Assembly (NCBI GenBank): GCA_025964715.1
Contig: JAOPYH010000211.1
Span: 1 to 46,232, forward strand
Length of the DNA: 46,232 nucleotides
Reading direction: 5' to 3'
Source: Streptosporangiaceae bacterium
Lineage (GTDB): Bacteria; Actinomycetota; Actinomycetes; Streptosporangiales; Streptosporangiaceae
Of this stretch, positions 1 to 6,780 are shown one piece after another. How positions within the stretch are numbered: position 1 is the first letter of the stretch; every line of letters starts with the position of its first letter. A model generated the notes under the pieces. The model saw only the letters and a list, made by a program, of their open reading frames with translations. It did not search any database and was not told the origin of the DNA. Position numbers and translations under genes: made by a program.

Positions 1-55
1 CCAACTGACCCGCTCCGGCGACCACCCCCGCCGACCCACGGAGAGGCAACCTGTC

Positions 56-679
56 ATGAACATCGCCACCCGCATCCGCGAGAGCCTGACCGAGTGGCGA
101 CTACGCCGCGCGGACGAGCAGCTCTGGTGGAACGCATCCACCCTGCATGACGTGGGCGAGCTGACCGCCCAGTGGCTCGAAGGGCACATCCGGCACAACC
201 CGAGCTACCCCGGCGACGGCCCCGACCCCGAGACCGAGGCCCTGGCGTTGCCGCTGGCCGCCGCGAACCGCGCCGGCTACGTCACGACCGGCTCGCAGCC
301 TGGGTGCACGGAGGATGCCTGGCGGCAGCGCGCCGCCGTGGAGGGCCTCGTCCTGTACGACGCCGACCTACACCGCCTGCAGGCCGCCGCCGACCTCCAC
401 GGCCTCATCTGCCAGAGCAGGCTCGCGCCGCGGCGCATGGACTACTCGACGGCCATCACCGTGACCGTGATCGACAGGCCGGACGGCACCGTGCAGGAGT
501 ACACCGGCTTCGGGGTCGGGATCTCCCGCCACCACATGCGCACGCTGATCTTCTCGTCGCACCACCCGGACGCGGTCCGGCAGGCCTGCGCCGCCTGGCA
601 GGTCACGATCATCGACCCGGACTGGGACCGCAACACCAACCTGATCGCCGCCCTCGCCCAGTTCTCGGCGAGCGGATGA
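56..679 (+). CDS. Hypothetical protein, DUF6919-like
   Basis: A 207-aa soluble protein of unknown function. The start is an ATG preceded by a GGAGAGG ribosome site about 9 nt upstream. The N-terminal half (WRLRRADEQLWW, GELTAQWLEG, NRAGYVTTGSQPG) recalls, from memory, small DUF6919-type proteins of Streptomyces mobile elements; this family match is tentative. The C-terminal part has alternating beta-strand-like stretches (residues about 130-195). No signal peptide or membrane segment is visible. Its stop overlaps the next start (ATGA), so it heads a translationally coupled trio. The first 55 bases of the window hold only its leader and ribosome site. Confidence 0.8.
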   Translation: MNIATRIRESLTEWRLRRADEQLWWNASTLHDVGELTAQWLEGHIRHNPSYPGDGPDPETEALALPLAAANRAGYVTTGSQPGCTEDAWRQRAAVEGLVLYDADLHRLQAAADLHGLICQSRLAPRRMDYSTAITVTVIDRPDGTVQEYTGFGVGISRHHMRTLIFSSHHPDAVRQACAAWQVTIIDPDWDRNTNLIAALAQFSASG

Positions 680-939
680 GGCTCAACAAGGTCCGGGTGG
701 CGCTGCCCTACATCGCCTGCCCCGACTGCTCGACCCAACTCGTGAACCACCTCTACGTCGACCTGCTCGCCGACGAACTGCTCTGTGTGTTCTGCGCGAA
801 GACTCACCCGCCCGGCACGGTCGCACCGCTGCACGCAGACAGCACGGGATTCGCCACCGGCGAGGCACCGGCGCTCGACCCGGAGGACGCGATCGCCCTG
901 CTCATTCGCCACGGCGCCAAGCTCGAGGAGATCCGGTGA
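676..939 (+). CDS. Small zinc-ribbon-like protein
   Basis: An 87-aa protein beginning at an ATG that overlaps the preceding stop by 4 nt (ATGA). Two cysteine pairs, CPDC near residue 15 and CVFC near residue 37, form a probable zinc ribbon. The C-terminus (DPEDAIALLIRHGAKLEEIR) is a predicted helix. I do not recognise the family beyond the zinc-ribbon pattern. Its stop overlaps the next gene's start (GTGA), so it is the middle member of a coupled three-gene operon. Binding of nucleic acid or protein would be typical for such a small ribbon, but that is inference. Confidence 0.78.
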   Translation: MRLNKVRVALPYIACPDCSTQLVNHLYVDLLADELLCVFCAKTHPPGTVAPLHADSTGFATGEAPALDPEDAIALLIRHGAKLEEIR

Positions 940-1169
940 ACGCCCGCCGCCGTCGCCGCCGGGCGAGCTGGGGATTCCGCGAGCGCTTCTACGTCCTGCC
1001 GCCGTTCATCTGGGCGAACCTCTCCAGGTCCGGGGTCTCCTGGTCGTTCCACCTCGGGATCGCCACCTGGAACACCCGCCGCGGCTGGTACTTCCGGGGG
1101 CCGCTCGGCTTCTACATGCGGTTCGCCCGGGGCTGGGACCCCGGCTACTCGCACCGCTCGCACCGCTGA
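936..1169 (+). CDS. DUF4236-like small protein
   Basis: A 77-aa basic protein starting at a GTG that overlaps the upstream stop (GTGA). The central segment (GFRERF, NLSRSGVSWSF, GIATWNTRRGWYF) matches the layout of DUF4236, in which a Lys/Arg-rich start leads into an N-L-S-x-S-G-V-S motif and short beta strands. The function of that family is unknown. The gene closes the left-hand + strand trio and is followed 15 nt later by a strong GC-rich hairpin. The N-terminal run of arginines may bind nucleic acid; this is speculative. Confidence 0.7.
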   Translation: MNARRRRRRASWGFRERFYVLPPFIWANLSRSGVSWSFHLGIATWNTRRGWYFRGPLGFYMRFARGWDPGYSHRSHR

Positions 1170-1184
1170 CCGACCAGCACAGCA

Positions 1185-1223
1185 CGAGACCCCCGCCGGG
1201 GCTGCCAGCCGGCGGGGGTCTCG
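1185..1223 (+). terminator. GC-rich hairpin terminator after the left trio
   Basis: A near-perfect inverted repeat with arms starting CGAGACCCCCGCCGG and a loop of about 8 nt. It sits just after the stop at 1169. There is no long T-run, as is common for actinomycete terminators. It may also protect against transcription arriving from the opposite gene ending at 1409. Confidence 0.75.
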
Positions 1224-1276
1224 TCATGTGGTGGCTCGGGGGCCACCGGGACTAGCGGGGACTGAGGGGCGCCCTA

Positions 1277-1324
1277 CGCGCAGGCGCGTGTACGCGTGTA
1301 CGCGCGCACGCGTGAGCGCCTACA
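1277..1324. repeat. Tandem 8-bp repeats, clt/TRS-like candidate
   Basis: Six consecutive 8-mers are visible: CGCGCAGG, CGCGTGTA, CGCGTGTA, CGCGCGCA, CGCGTGAG and CGCCTACA. The last unit begins a 10-bp direct repeat (CGCCTACAAG at 1317-1326 and 1362-1371). The tract lies in the non-coding stretch immediately downstream of the TraB/FtsK-like gene. Streptomyces TraB proteins are known to bind 8-bp direct repeats in the clt locus through a C-terminal winged helix. The spacing and position here suggest an analogous translocase recognition site, which is inference. The rest of 1224-1408 shows no gene. Confidence 0.5.
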
Positions 1325-1408
1325 AGAGCCCTATGAGCACGGGGCCCGCAGAGAGCTGCAACGCCTACAAGCGCCCCGGCAGGGGGCCGCAAGCAAACCG
1401 CAACGCAA

Positions 1409-3394
1409 CTACGCATCGACGTCAGCCGGCGTCTCGGCCGGGGACACGATGGCCCGGTACTTGATCCAGCGGGTCTTCCCGGTGCGGTCGACACAGCCCA
1501 TGTCGACGAGCTCGTTCAGGCGGGCGCGGGTGATCTGCTCGCTCTTCCCCCACGCCTCGGCGACTGACGAAACCATCGCCGGCCCCCGGAGCGCGCGGAG
1601 AACGTTCCAGACCTCGAGCTGAGAATCGGCGGCGGACGCGGCGCGCTTCGGGCGAACCTCGGCGGGCTCGGTCTGGCGATTCGCCGGGGCCTCCTCCGGC
1701 GAATCCGGGACGACGGTGAGTGGCGATTCGCCTGGCGAACCGGCTGACGAATTCGCCGACGAATCGCCGCCCTGCTCGCCGCCGTTCGTCACTGACGAAT
1801 CGTGACGAATGGCAGGTCGGAGCCGGTTCCAGGCGTCGCCCAGTTCGTCACGGAGCGCGGCCAGTTCGTCATCGTGGAGGTCCTTCTCCAGCCCCTCGAA
1901 CCGCTCCACGGTCTCCAGCTCCTGGGCGTCTGTGACGTTGTGCCACCGGCCCCGGACGGGCTCGCCGTGGATCTGGTTGGAGATCCAGCACTCGCCCTTC
2001 CGCCCGCGCGGCAGGGTGTGCATCGTCAGCTTCCCGTCCGACGAGAGCAGCGCGGAGTCGCGGGCCTTCGGCGAGTAGAACCCGACGACCTGACCGGCGA
2101 GCAAGGCGGCCCTGGCGTTGTTCCCGCCGATCGTCTGGGGCTCACACCGCTGGGTCGCCGCGTACAGCGCCATGTCGAACGCCCGGGAGATGGCGCAGAG
2201 GGTCTCCCACTGGTAGCGCCGCTGCATGTCCTTCCGGGCAGCCTCGGACGACGCCTGGCGGGTGGTGTCAGCCTGAGTCGGGGCGAAGTACAGCGAGGTC
2301 TCGTCGAACAGGGCGACGATGACCATGCGGTCCTTGCGCTTGTTCTCCCCGCGCACCCGGCAGATGATGTGCAGCGCCCGGATCATGATGTCCATGTCAT
2401 CGGCAGACCGGCCGTAGGCGTAGGCCAGCCGGGACAGGACGTCGTAGTCCGGGCTACCGGGCTTCATGTCGCCGATCATCAACAGGCCGTCGTGTGCGGC
2501 GCCAGCATGGATGCCGATGCGCTTGTAGCCGGTGGTCTTCCCGTAGCCCTTCTGCCCGGCGACGATGCTGTCCACCCCGCCGTGGCCCTTCCGCCAGACC
2601 TCGATCTGCATCGGGGTCTTCTGGTCGGCGAGCACGCCCACGGTGAAGGGCTTCCGCATCGACACCGCCTCGAGCGGCACCTCGAAGTGCATGCCCTCCG
2701 GGTCGCGGGTGCCGTAGTCGCGGCGGAGCTGGTACTTGCCCTCCCGATCGCCCCGGACCTTCTCGATGGTCAGCGAGGACTGGTCTACCCCGAGCCTCGC
2801 CGCGATGCGCGGGATGGCCCGCTGGAGGCTGTCCAGGGTGTACGTGCCGGCGACCTCGGGGATGAGCGGCGCCACCCAGGCGTGATCGTCGGCCTTGGTG
2901 CCGGCCTTGGACAGCCGGACACCCTTCAGCCCTACGGCCTCACCATCGAAGGCGGCGATCTCCCGGGAGACATCGACGGCGCGGCGGACGCGGCGGTGCT
3001 TGAACCACGGCGGCCACGCACCCACGAGGATCACCGCCCAGCCCAGCGCCAGGACGGGGAGCCCGCGCACCGCCCAGAGCGGCCCGAACCAGGCGGCCAG
3101 CGCCACCCAGGACGAACCGGCCGCCCAGCAGGACAGCCCGTACGTGCGCTCCCGGCCCTCGGGGAGCCGGAACGCGGAGTCCAGGCCGAGGAGCAGCACC
3201 ACCAGGAGCAGCACCCCGAACACGACGAGCCCGGTCAACGGGAGCCACCGGTTCACCGCGCCGGTGATGGCGAACGCCGACGCGGCCAGCGCCGGTGGCC
3301 CCACCACATGCGGGTACCGGTAGATCACCGCGTTGTCGAAGCTCTCCAGGTACTTCTCGATGGGCGCCGGCTGCTTCTCCACCTTGGCTGGCAT
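1409..3394 (-). CDS. TraB/FtsK-like DNA translocase
   Basis: A 661-aa membrane-anchored P-loop ATPase. The N-terminus has about four hydrophobic segments (roughly residues 33-50, 51-71, 88-106, 110-130). The ATPase core has Walker A GQKGYGKTT at 280-288 and Walker B VALFDE at about 360-365. The C-terminus, after a Ser/Pro/Glu-rich linker, looks like a winged helix (about 593-650: WNVLRALRGPAMVSSVAEAW, then RARLNELVDMG), comparable to FtsK gamma or the TraB DNA-reading domain. Actinomycete TraB proteins move double-stranded DNA between mycelial cells; FtsK pumps chromosomes. The neighbours (small membrane gene, DUF2637 gene) favour a transfer role. The linker is encoded by one copy of a dispersed repeat. 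It is last in a leftward operon and ends next to an 8-bp repeat tract. Confidence 0.85.
   Translation of the reverse strand: MPAKVEKQPAPIEKYLESFDNAVIYRYPHVVGPPALAASAFAITGAVNRWLPLTGLVVFGVLLLVVLLLGLDSAFRLPEGRERTYGLSCWAAGSSWVALAAWFGPLWAVRGLPVLALGWAVILVGAWPPWFKHRRVRRAVDVSREIAAFDGEAVGLKGVRLSKAGTKADDHAWVAPLIPEVAGTYTLDSLQRAIPRIAARLGVDQSSLTIEKVRGDREGKYQLRRDYGTRDPEGMHFEVPLEAVSMRKPFTVGVLADQKTPMQIEVWRKGHGGVDSIVAGQKGYGKTTGYKRIGIHAGAAHDGLLMIGDMKPGSPDYDVLSRLAYAYGRSADDMDIMIRALHIICRVRGENKRKDRMVIVALFDETSLYFAPTQADTTRQASSEAARKDMQRRYQWETLCAISRAFDMALYAATQRCEPQTIGGNNARAALLAGQVVGFYSPKARDSALLSSDGKLTMHTLPRGRKGECWISNQIHGEPVRGRWHNVTDAQELETVERFEGLEKDLHDDELAALRDELGDAWNRLRPAIRHDSSVTNGGEQGGDSSANSSAGSPGESPLTVVPDSPEEAPANRQTEPAEVRPKRAASAADSQLEVWNVLRALRGPAMVSSVAEAWGKSEQITRARLNELVDMGCVDRTGKTRWIKYRAIVSPAETPADVDA
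1675..1830 (-). repeat. Dispersed GGCGAWTCGCC repeat, copy A
   Basis: Contains two exact GGCGATTCGCC units (1675-1685 and 1722-1732) and several GACGAAT/GGCGAAT variants. It is translated in the minus frame as a Ser/Pro/Glu/Asn-rich linker in the TraB-like protein (SSANSSAGSPGESP). It shares a stretch of about 22 nt with copy B near 7384-7406 in the same coding sense (SPGESPL in both proteins). Confidence 0.7.
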
Positions 3395-3402
3395 GCGGGT
3401 AC

Positions 3403-4353
3403 TCAGCCGACCTTGTCGAAGCGCGGCATGGCGAAGTCGCTGTACGCGGCCTCGGCGGCCTGGTGGGCCTGCTGGACCTGGGTGACGGCGTCCCCTACCG
3501 CCTCAGCGGCCGCGTTGAGGGCGACCACGATGGAGCCCTCCAGGCCGGGCACGGAGGAGAAGTGCTCAGCCATCTCCCCCGCACCGTCCGCCGCCTTCTG
3601 GAACAGGACGGCCACACCGGCCAGCCACTCGGGCAGCTCTTCCTGGAACTCCATCGGGTCGATCCCGGGGTCTCCCAGGTCGGCGAAGTCATTGATGCTG
3701 TTGGCCACGGTCACGGGCTCCTTCGATTGGGTCGGGACGGGGACGAGCGTCGGCCCAGGGGTGGGAGGGGCGGCGTTGGGATCAGTGGTGGCGGCGGCCT
3801 TCTTGGCTGCGACCAGGGCCTTCATGTGTTCGAACTCGTACTGCCGGAGCCGCTCGGCGGAGCGGTCCAGTGCGCGCGTCACGAGCGGACCCGAGTCGCG
3901 CCGTAGCTGGTGGGTCAGCAGGACGTGCTCGTGGCGGGCCTGCCGGACGAGCGCGGCGGTGTCGCCGGCCTCTGGCCCGTGGACCTCAGAGACATCGACC
4001 ATCGTCCGGACCTGACTGAGCTGGGTGCCGTTGCCATCGACCGCCGGCAGGTCATGGTCGGTGACGAAGGTGTGTCCGAAGCCGTGCTCGCGGATGTTGT
4101 CCCGCATCGCCACGACGCGCTGGACCGGCGGGTAGGCAGTGTGCTGGGCGACCCGGTACACGGACCGCCCGACCTTCGGCGCAGCCCAGGAGGTACCGCG
4201 CCAGGTCCAGCGCCCACCCCACTTGACCAGGGCCACGGTGTTCGAGCCGACACGGGCGCCGGCGCCTCGACTGGCGGGCTTCTTCACCAGCCCGACCTTC
4301 GGCAGCGTCACCTGGATGATTCGGGGCCCGGTGCGACGGCGCTTCGTCTTCAT
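3403..4353 (-). CDS. Hypothetical protein of the transfer operon
   Basis: A 316-aa protein. The ATG at 4353 is chosen because it overlaps the stop of the small upstream membrane gene (ATGA). The N-terminal 100 residues are basic and aromatic (KWGGRWTWRGTSWAAP, HGFGHTFVTDHDL). A Pro-rich linker around residues 185-205 separates a C-terminal acidic/helical region (GLEGSIVVALNAAAEAVGDAV). No membrane span is evident. I do not recognise the family. Its position between a small membrane protein and the TraB-like ATPase suggests a soluble partner of the translocase, but no motif proves this. Confidence 0.75.
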   Translation of the reverse strand: MKTKRRRTGPRIIQVTLPKVGLVKKPASRGAGARVGSNTVALVKWGGRWTWRGTSWAAPKVGRSVYRVAQHTAYPPVQRVVAMRDNIREHGFGHTFVTDHDLPAVDGNGTQLSQVRTMVDVSEVHGPEAGDTAALVRQARHEHVLLTHQLRRDSGPLVTRALDRSAERLRQYEFEHMKALVAAKKAAATTDPNAAPPTPGPTLVPVPTQSKEPVTVANSINDFADLGDPGIDPMEFQEELPEWLAGVAVLFQKAADGAGEMAEHFSSVPGLEGSIVVALNAAAEAVGDAVTQVQQAHQAAEAAYSDFAMPRFDKVG

Positions 4354-4553
4354 CAGTGCCCCATCGCCGCGAGGGCCTGACCGACCACGGTAAACGTGCC
4401 GGTCACAGCTGCCATGAGCATCACTCCGACAGCGGTCGAGCCGATGGCCACGCCCAGGAGCGTGCCGAGCGCCAGGTGATGGAGCCTGTGGGAGCCCCAT
4501 CGAACGGTCGCCAAGCACAGGATCAACAGGACCGCTGTGGTCGTCAGATGCAT
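4353..4553 (-). CDS. Small two-span membrane protein
   Basis: A 66-aa protein starting MHLTTTAVLLILCLATVRW. The first hydrophobic segment spans residues 3-18 and the second, longer one 28-62 (GTLLGVAIGSTAVGVMLMAA). A GGGGGAG ribosome site lies about 8 nt before the ATG. The stop overlaps the next start (ATGA), so it is the first gene of the leftward TraB operon. Small hydrophobic Spd proteins in Streptomyces conjugative plasmids assist spread of DNA through mycelium; a comparable role is plausible from context but no sequence family is recognised. Confidence 0.75.
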   Translation of the reverse strand: MHLTTTAVLLILCLATVRWGSHRLHHLALGTLLGVAIGSTAVGVMLMAAVTGTFTVVGQALAAMGH

Positions 4554-4667
4554 CGCCGTGCTCCCCCGAGAGGTTTCGTCTGGGTACTCAGAGCCGCCGA
4601 GGGCGTTCCAGCGGGGAGGGAGATTCCATGGCCTTGGGCCATCCCGGCGGCTCCGAGCTGACCACAA

Positions 4668-4696
4668 GTATTAGTTGTCAGAGCTAATAGAGTCAA
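4668..4696 (-). promoter_or_regulatory. Leftward sigma70-type promoter
   Basis: On the minus strand TTGACT (4691-4696) and TAATAC (4668-4673) are separated by exactly 17 nt. This is a near-consensus housekeeping promoter pointing at the transfer operon that starts at 4553. It overlaps the rightward promoter almost completely, so RNA polymerase cannot use both at once. Confidence 0.6.
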
Positions 4697-4707
4697 GTAG
4701 TATTAGC
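4669..4707. promoter_or_regulatory. Operator-like array of TATTAG half-sites
   Basis: Three half-sites alternate in orientation: TATTAG (4669-4674), CTAATA (4684-4689) and TATTAG (4701-4706). The outer pair is part of a longer inverted repeat, GCTAATA (4683-4689) and TATTAGC (4701-4707). The array covers both divergent promoters. A repressor bound here would switch both operons; the nearby XRE protein is the obvious candidate, by inference. Confidence 0.5.
4675..4703 (+). promoter_or_regulatory. Rightward sigma70-type promoter
   Basis: TTGTCA (4675-4680) and TAGTAT (4698-4703) are separated by 17 nt, a good match to a housekeeping promoter. It drives the regulator/DUF2637 operon that starts at 4778, giving a leader of about 65-70 nt. 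The region is AT-rich against its surroundings. Confidence 0.6.
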
Positions 4708-4777
4708 CCTGAGATTGACCAACGAGCCTGGGGGCTGGACACTGACCGAGGCAGATCGCCACGGGAGGGAGAACCCG

Positions 4778-5524
4778 GTGACCAAGGTTCTACGAGACTT
4801 CAGCTGCCGGATCGGCAACACCTGCCCCCGGATCGAGCAGAACGTGGAAGGGAGCTACGACATCGTGGGAACCAACGTCCCTGACGGCGAGCTGCCCGGC
4901 CACGAGCGCAAGATCCGAGTGCCGGCCACCATGCTCCCGGAGCTTGCCGGGCTCGACATCCCGGACTTCAACGCCTGGCTCGAGCAGCACCGCAAGGCGC
5001 CCGGCGACATCCTCCGCGTCCAGACGCTCGACTCCTACGAGGTCGAGTCCGATGGCGGAGACTTCGCCGCCTACGTCCAGGGCCGCCCGGGGCCGACCAG
5101 CCCTGACCGCGAGCCGTTCTTCCAGCAGCTCCGCGACGAGCGCGCCAAGGGCATGACCTGGCGCGACCTCACCGTGGTCAACGGTCCACTGACCGACTAC
5201 CAGCGGTACGGGTTCGACTGGGTCTGTGAGGACGCCGTCGCCGCAGGCCAGGACATCCGCATCCTCGATGTGGCCGCACAGCCGGCGGCCGCCGTTCTCC
5301 TGCGCCTCGGCGACTTCTGGGTTGTCGAGGGCGACCACGTCGTGCTGGTCCAGTACGACGGGGAGAACCGTCACCTCGGTGAGGTTGCCGTCGAGGACCA
5401 GGCCAAGCACGGCTACGTCGCCGCCGCTGAGATGGCCTGGCAGCTCGCCACCCCGTTCGCCACCTGGTGGGCCACCGCACTGGAGACACACCCCGAGTAC
5501 CGGCGCACTCAGCGCGCGGCCTGA
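4778..5524 (+). CDS. DUF6879-like protein with extra N-terminal domain
   Basis: A 248-aa soluble protein. The GTG at 4778 is preferred over a TTG at 4715 because a GGGAGGGAG ribosome site lies just before it. The first 60 residues (DFSCRIGNTCPRI, SYDIVGTNVPDGELPG) resemble a small stand-alone actinomycete protein. Residues about 100-240 (QLRDERAKGMTWRDLTVV, YQRYGFDWV, LRLGDFWVVEGDHVVLVQYD) match the DUF6879 layout. DUF6879 genes are typically found beside XRE/DUF5753 regulators in Streptomyces, exactly as here (12 nt to the next gene). The function is unknown; a toxin-like or signalling partner has been guessed for such pairs but is not shown by the sequence. Confidence 0.75.
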   Translation: MTKVLRDFSCRIGNTCPRIEQNVEGSYDIVGTNVPDGELPGHERKIRVPATMLPELAGLDIPDFNAWLEQHRKAPGDILRVQTLDSYEVESDGGDFAAYVQGRPGPTSPDREPFFQQLRDERAKGMTWRDLTVVNGPLTDYQRYGFDWVCEDAVAAGQDIRILDVAAQPAAAVLLRLGDFWVVEGDHVVLVQYDGENRHLGEVAVEDQAKHGYVAAAEMAWQLATPFATWWATALETHPEYRRTQRAA

Positions 5525-5536
5525 CCAAAGGAACCG

Positions 5537-6367
5537 ATGCCTGCCCGGAGTACCGGCGGTGACGCGCTATCGCGGACGCTGCGAGAACTGCGCCTCACCG
5601 CCGGGCCCAGTCAGGTTGAGACAGCCACCCGCGCTGGCTGGAGCCAGGCACTCATCGCCAGGTTCGAGACCGGCCGACAGGTGCCCACTACCAAGCAGGT
5701 CGAGACGCTCTGCGACATCTATGCCGTGTCCGGTGCCCCGCGCCGGCAGGTCGTCGAGATGGCGGCCGACGCCAAGGCCGGAACCCAGCGCGTCGTCATG
5801 TACGGCGGCACCGCGCTGCCCCAGAAGCGCATCACCCGCCTCGCTGACCAGGCGGAGCAGGAGCGCACCTTCTCCCCCGGTATCGTCCCGAACCTGCTCC
5901 AGACCCCGACCTACACCCGGGCGATGGGCCTGGCCGATCCGAACTTCACCCCCGAGCTCGCCGCGGCCAACTCCGCCGAGATCACTCGGGGCCAGGCCGT
6001 ACTGGACACCGACCGCGAGTACGGCTTCCTGCTCCCGGAGGGCGCGCTCGGCTGGGCACTGCTGCCCCCGGAGGGGATGGCCGAGCAGGTCGACCACCTC
6101 GCCGCAGCCATGGCCCGCCCGAACGTGGAGATCAGGATCATCCCGTGGGGCCGCCCGGCATCGGCGCTACCCATGAGCGCGTTCGCCATCTTCGACGACC
6201 GGCTGGTCATCGTGGGCACGAACACCCGCACCGCGTGGCTCACCGCCCGCCCGGAGGTCGACTCCTACGGCCGCCTGTACGAGCACATCGCCTCGTTCAC
6301 GGTCGGCGAGGACGAGACCCGCGCGATCCTCGCCGAGCTCGCCGAGCGATACAGGGCTCTCGGCTAA
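5537..6367 (+). CDS. XRE-family regulator with DUF5753 domain
   Basis: A 276-aa transcriptional regulator. Residues about 10-65 form a helix-turn-helix (LSRTLRELRLTAGPSQVETATRAGWSQ then RFETGRQVPTTKQVETLCDIY). Residues about 95-270 match DUF5753 (PNLLQTPTYTRAM, IIPWGRPASALPMSAFAIFDD, DSYGRLYEHI). The ATG follows an AAAGGA ribosome site. These regulators pair with DUF397 or DUF6879 partners in actinomycetes, consistent with the gene just upstream. Here it probably controls the divergent promoters at 4668-4703, making it the candidate decision regulator between the transfer operon and its own operon; that role is inferred from position only. Confidence 0.88.
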   Translation: MPARSTGGDALSRTLRELRLTAGPSQVETATRAGWSQALIARFETGRQVPTTKQVETLCDIYAVSGAPRRQVVEMAADAKAGTQRVVMYGGTALPQKRITRLADQAEQERTFSPGIVPNLLQTPTYTRAMGLADPNFTPELAAANSAEITRGQAVLDTDREYGFLLPEGALGWALLPPEGMAEQVDHLAAAMARPNVEIRIIPWGRPASALPMSAFAIFDDRLVIVGTNTRTAWLTARPEVDSYGRLYEHIASFTVGEDETRAILAELAERYRALG

Positions 6368-6480
6368 GGCCACGTTAAGGCCGCCGCAAGAACGCTCTCC
6401 GGGCGGCGTGGGAGATCGACCAATCGGCCAATCGCGCCTACCGTGCCCTTAAACCGGCTATCGAGAGGAGCGTGGAAGCT

Positions 6481-6780
6481 GTGGCGAGGCCACTGCCTAA
6501 GTCCCCGCACGAGCCAGACCGCCTGGCAGCGACCCTGCTCCGCATGGTCAAAGACTATGCGACCCCCGTCGAAGGGGAGAGCCGCGAGGACCGCGAGCAG
6601 CGGATCGTCGGCCTCCAGCACATCTGGCACGACGCACTGCACCTCTGGGAGGACGCCATGGCTGACGGCCAGGACGCCGGGATCTCCCTCTCGCGCCAGG
6701 TCCACCTCACCGGACTGAAGCGCTCGAACGTCCAGACCCGCATCGGACACGGCCGAGCACGGAGGAAGACAGCGGCATGA
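6481..6780 (+). CDS. Small hypothetical protein, possible HTH
   Basis: A 99-aa protein. Start choice lies between GTG 6472 and GTG 6481; the GAGAGGAG ribosome site ends at 6470, which is too near the first and about right for the second. The sequence is helical and charged (EDREQRIVGLQHIWHDALHLWEDAM). The C-terminus (LSRQVHLTGLKRSNVQTRIGHGRARRK) has the look of a helix-turn-helix recognition segment with a basic tail. I recognise no named family. Its stop overlaps the next ATG (ATGA), so it is translated together with the DUF2637 protein. Confidence 0.7.
   Translation: MARPLPKSPHEPDRLAATLLRMVKDYATPVEGESREDREQRIVGLQHIWHDALHLWEDAMADGQDAGISLSRQVHLTGLKRSNVQTRIGHGRARRKTAA

Noticed and set aside
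172..939. Long open frame of 255 aa overlapping the first two genes
   Set aside because: It lies out of frame over most of its length, is Arg/Pro/Gly-skewed as expected from a shifted high-GC frame, and lacks a ribosome site; its last third is the real 87-aa gene.
1277..1324. Interpreting the 8-mer tract as a CRISPR array or simple microsatellite
   Set aside because: No spacers exist between units, so it is not CRISPR; the units vary in their last four bases, which is unlike slippage of a simple repeat.
1802..4015. 737-aa open frame on the + strand across the TraB-like gene
   Set aside because: It is the antisense shadow of two well-supported leftward genes; its composition is typical of a GC-rich antisense frame and no domain is seen.
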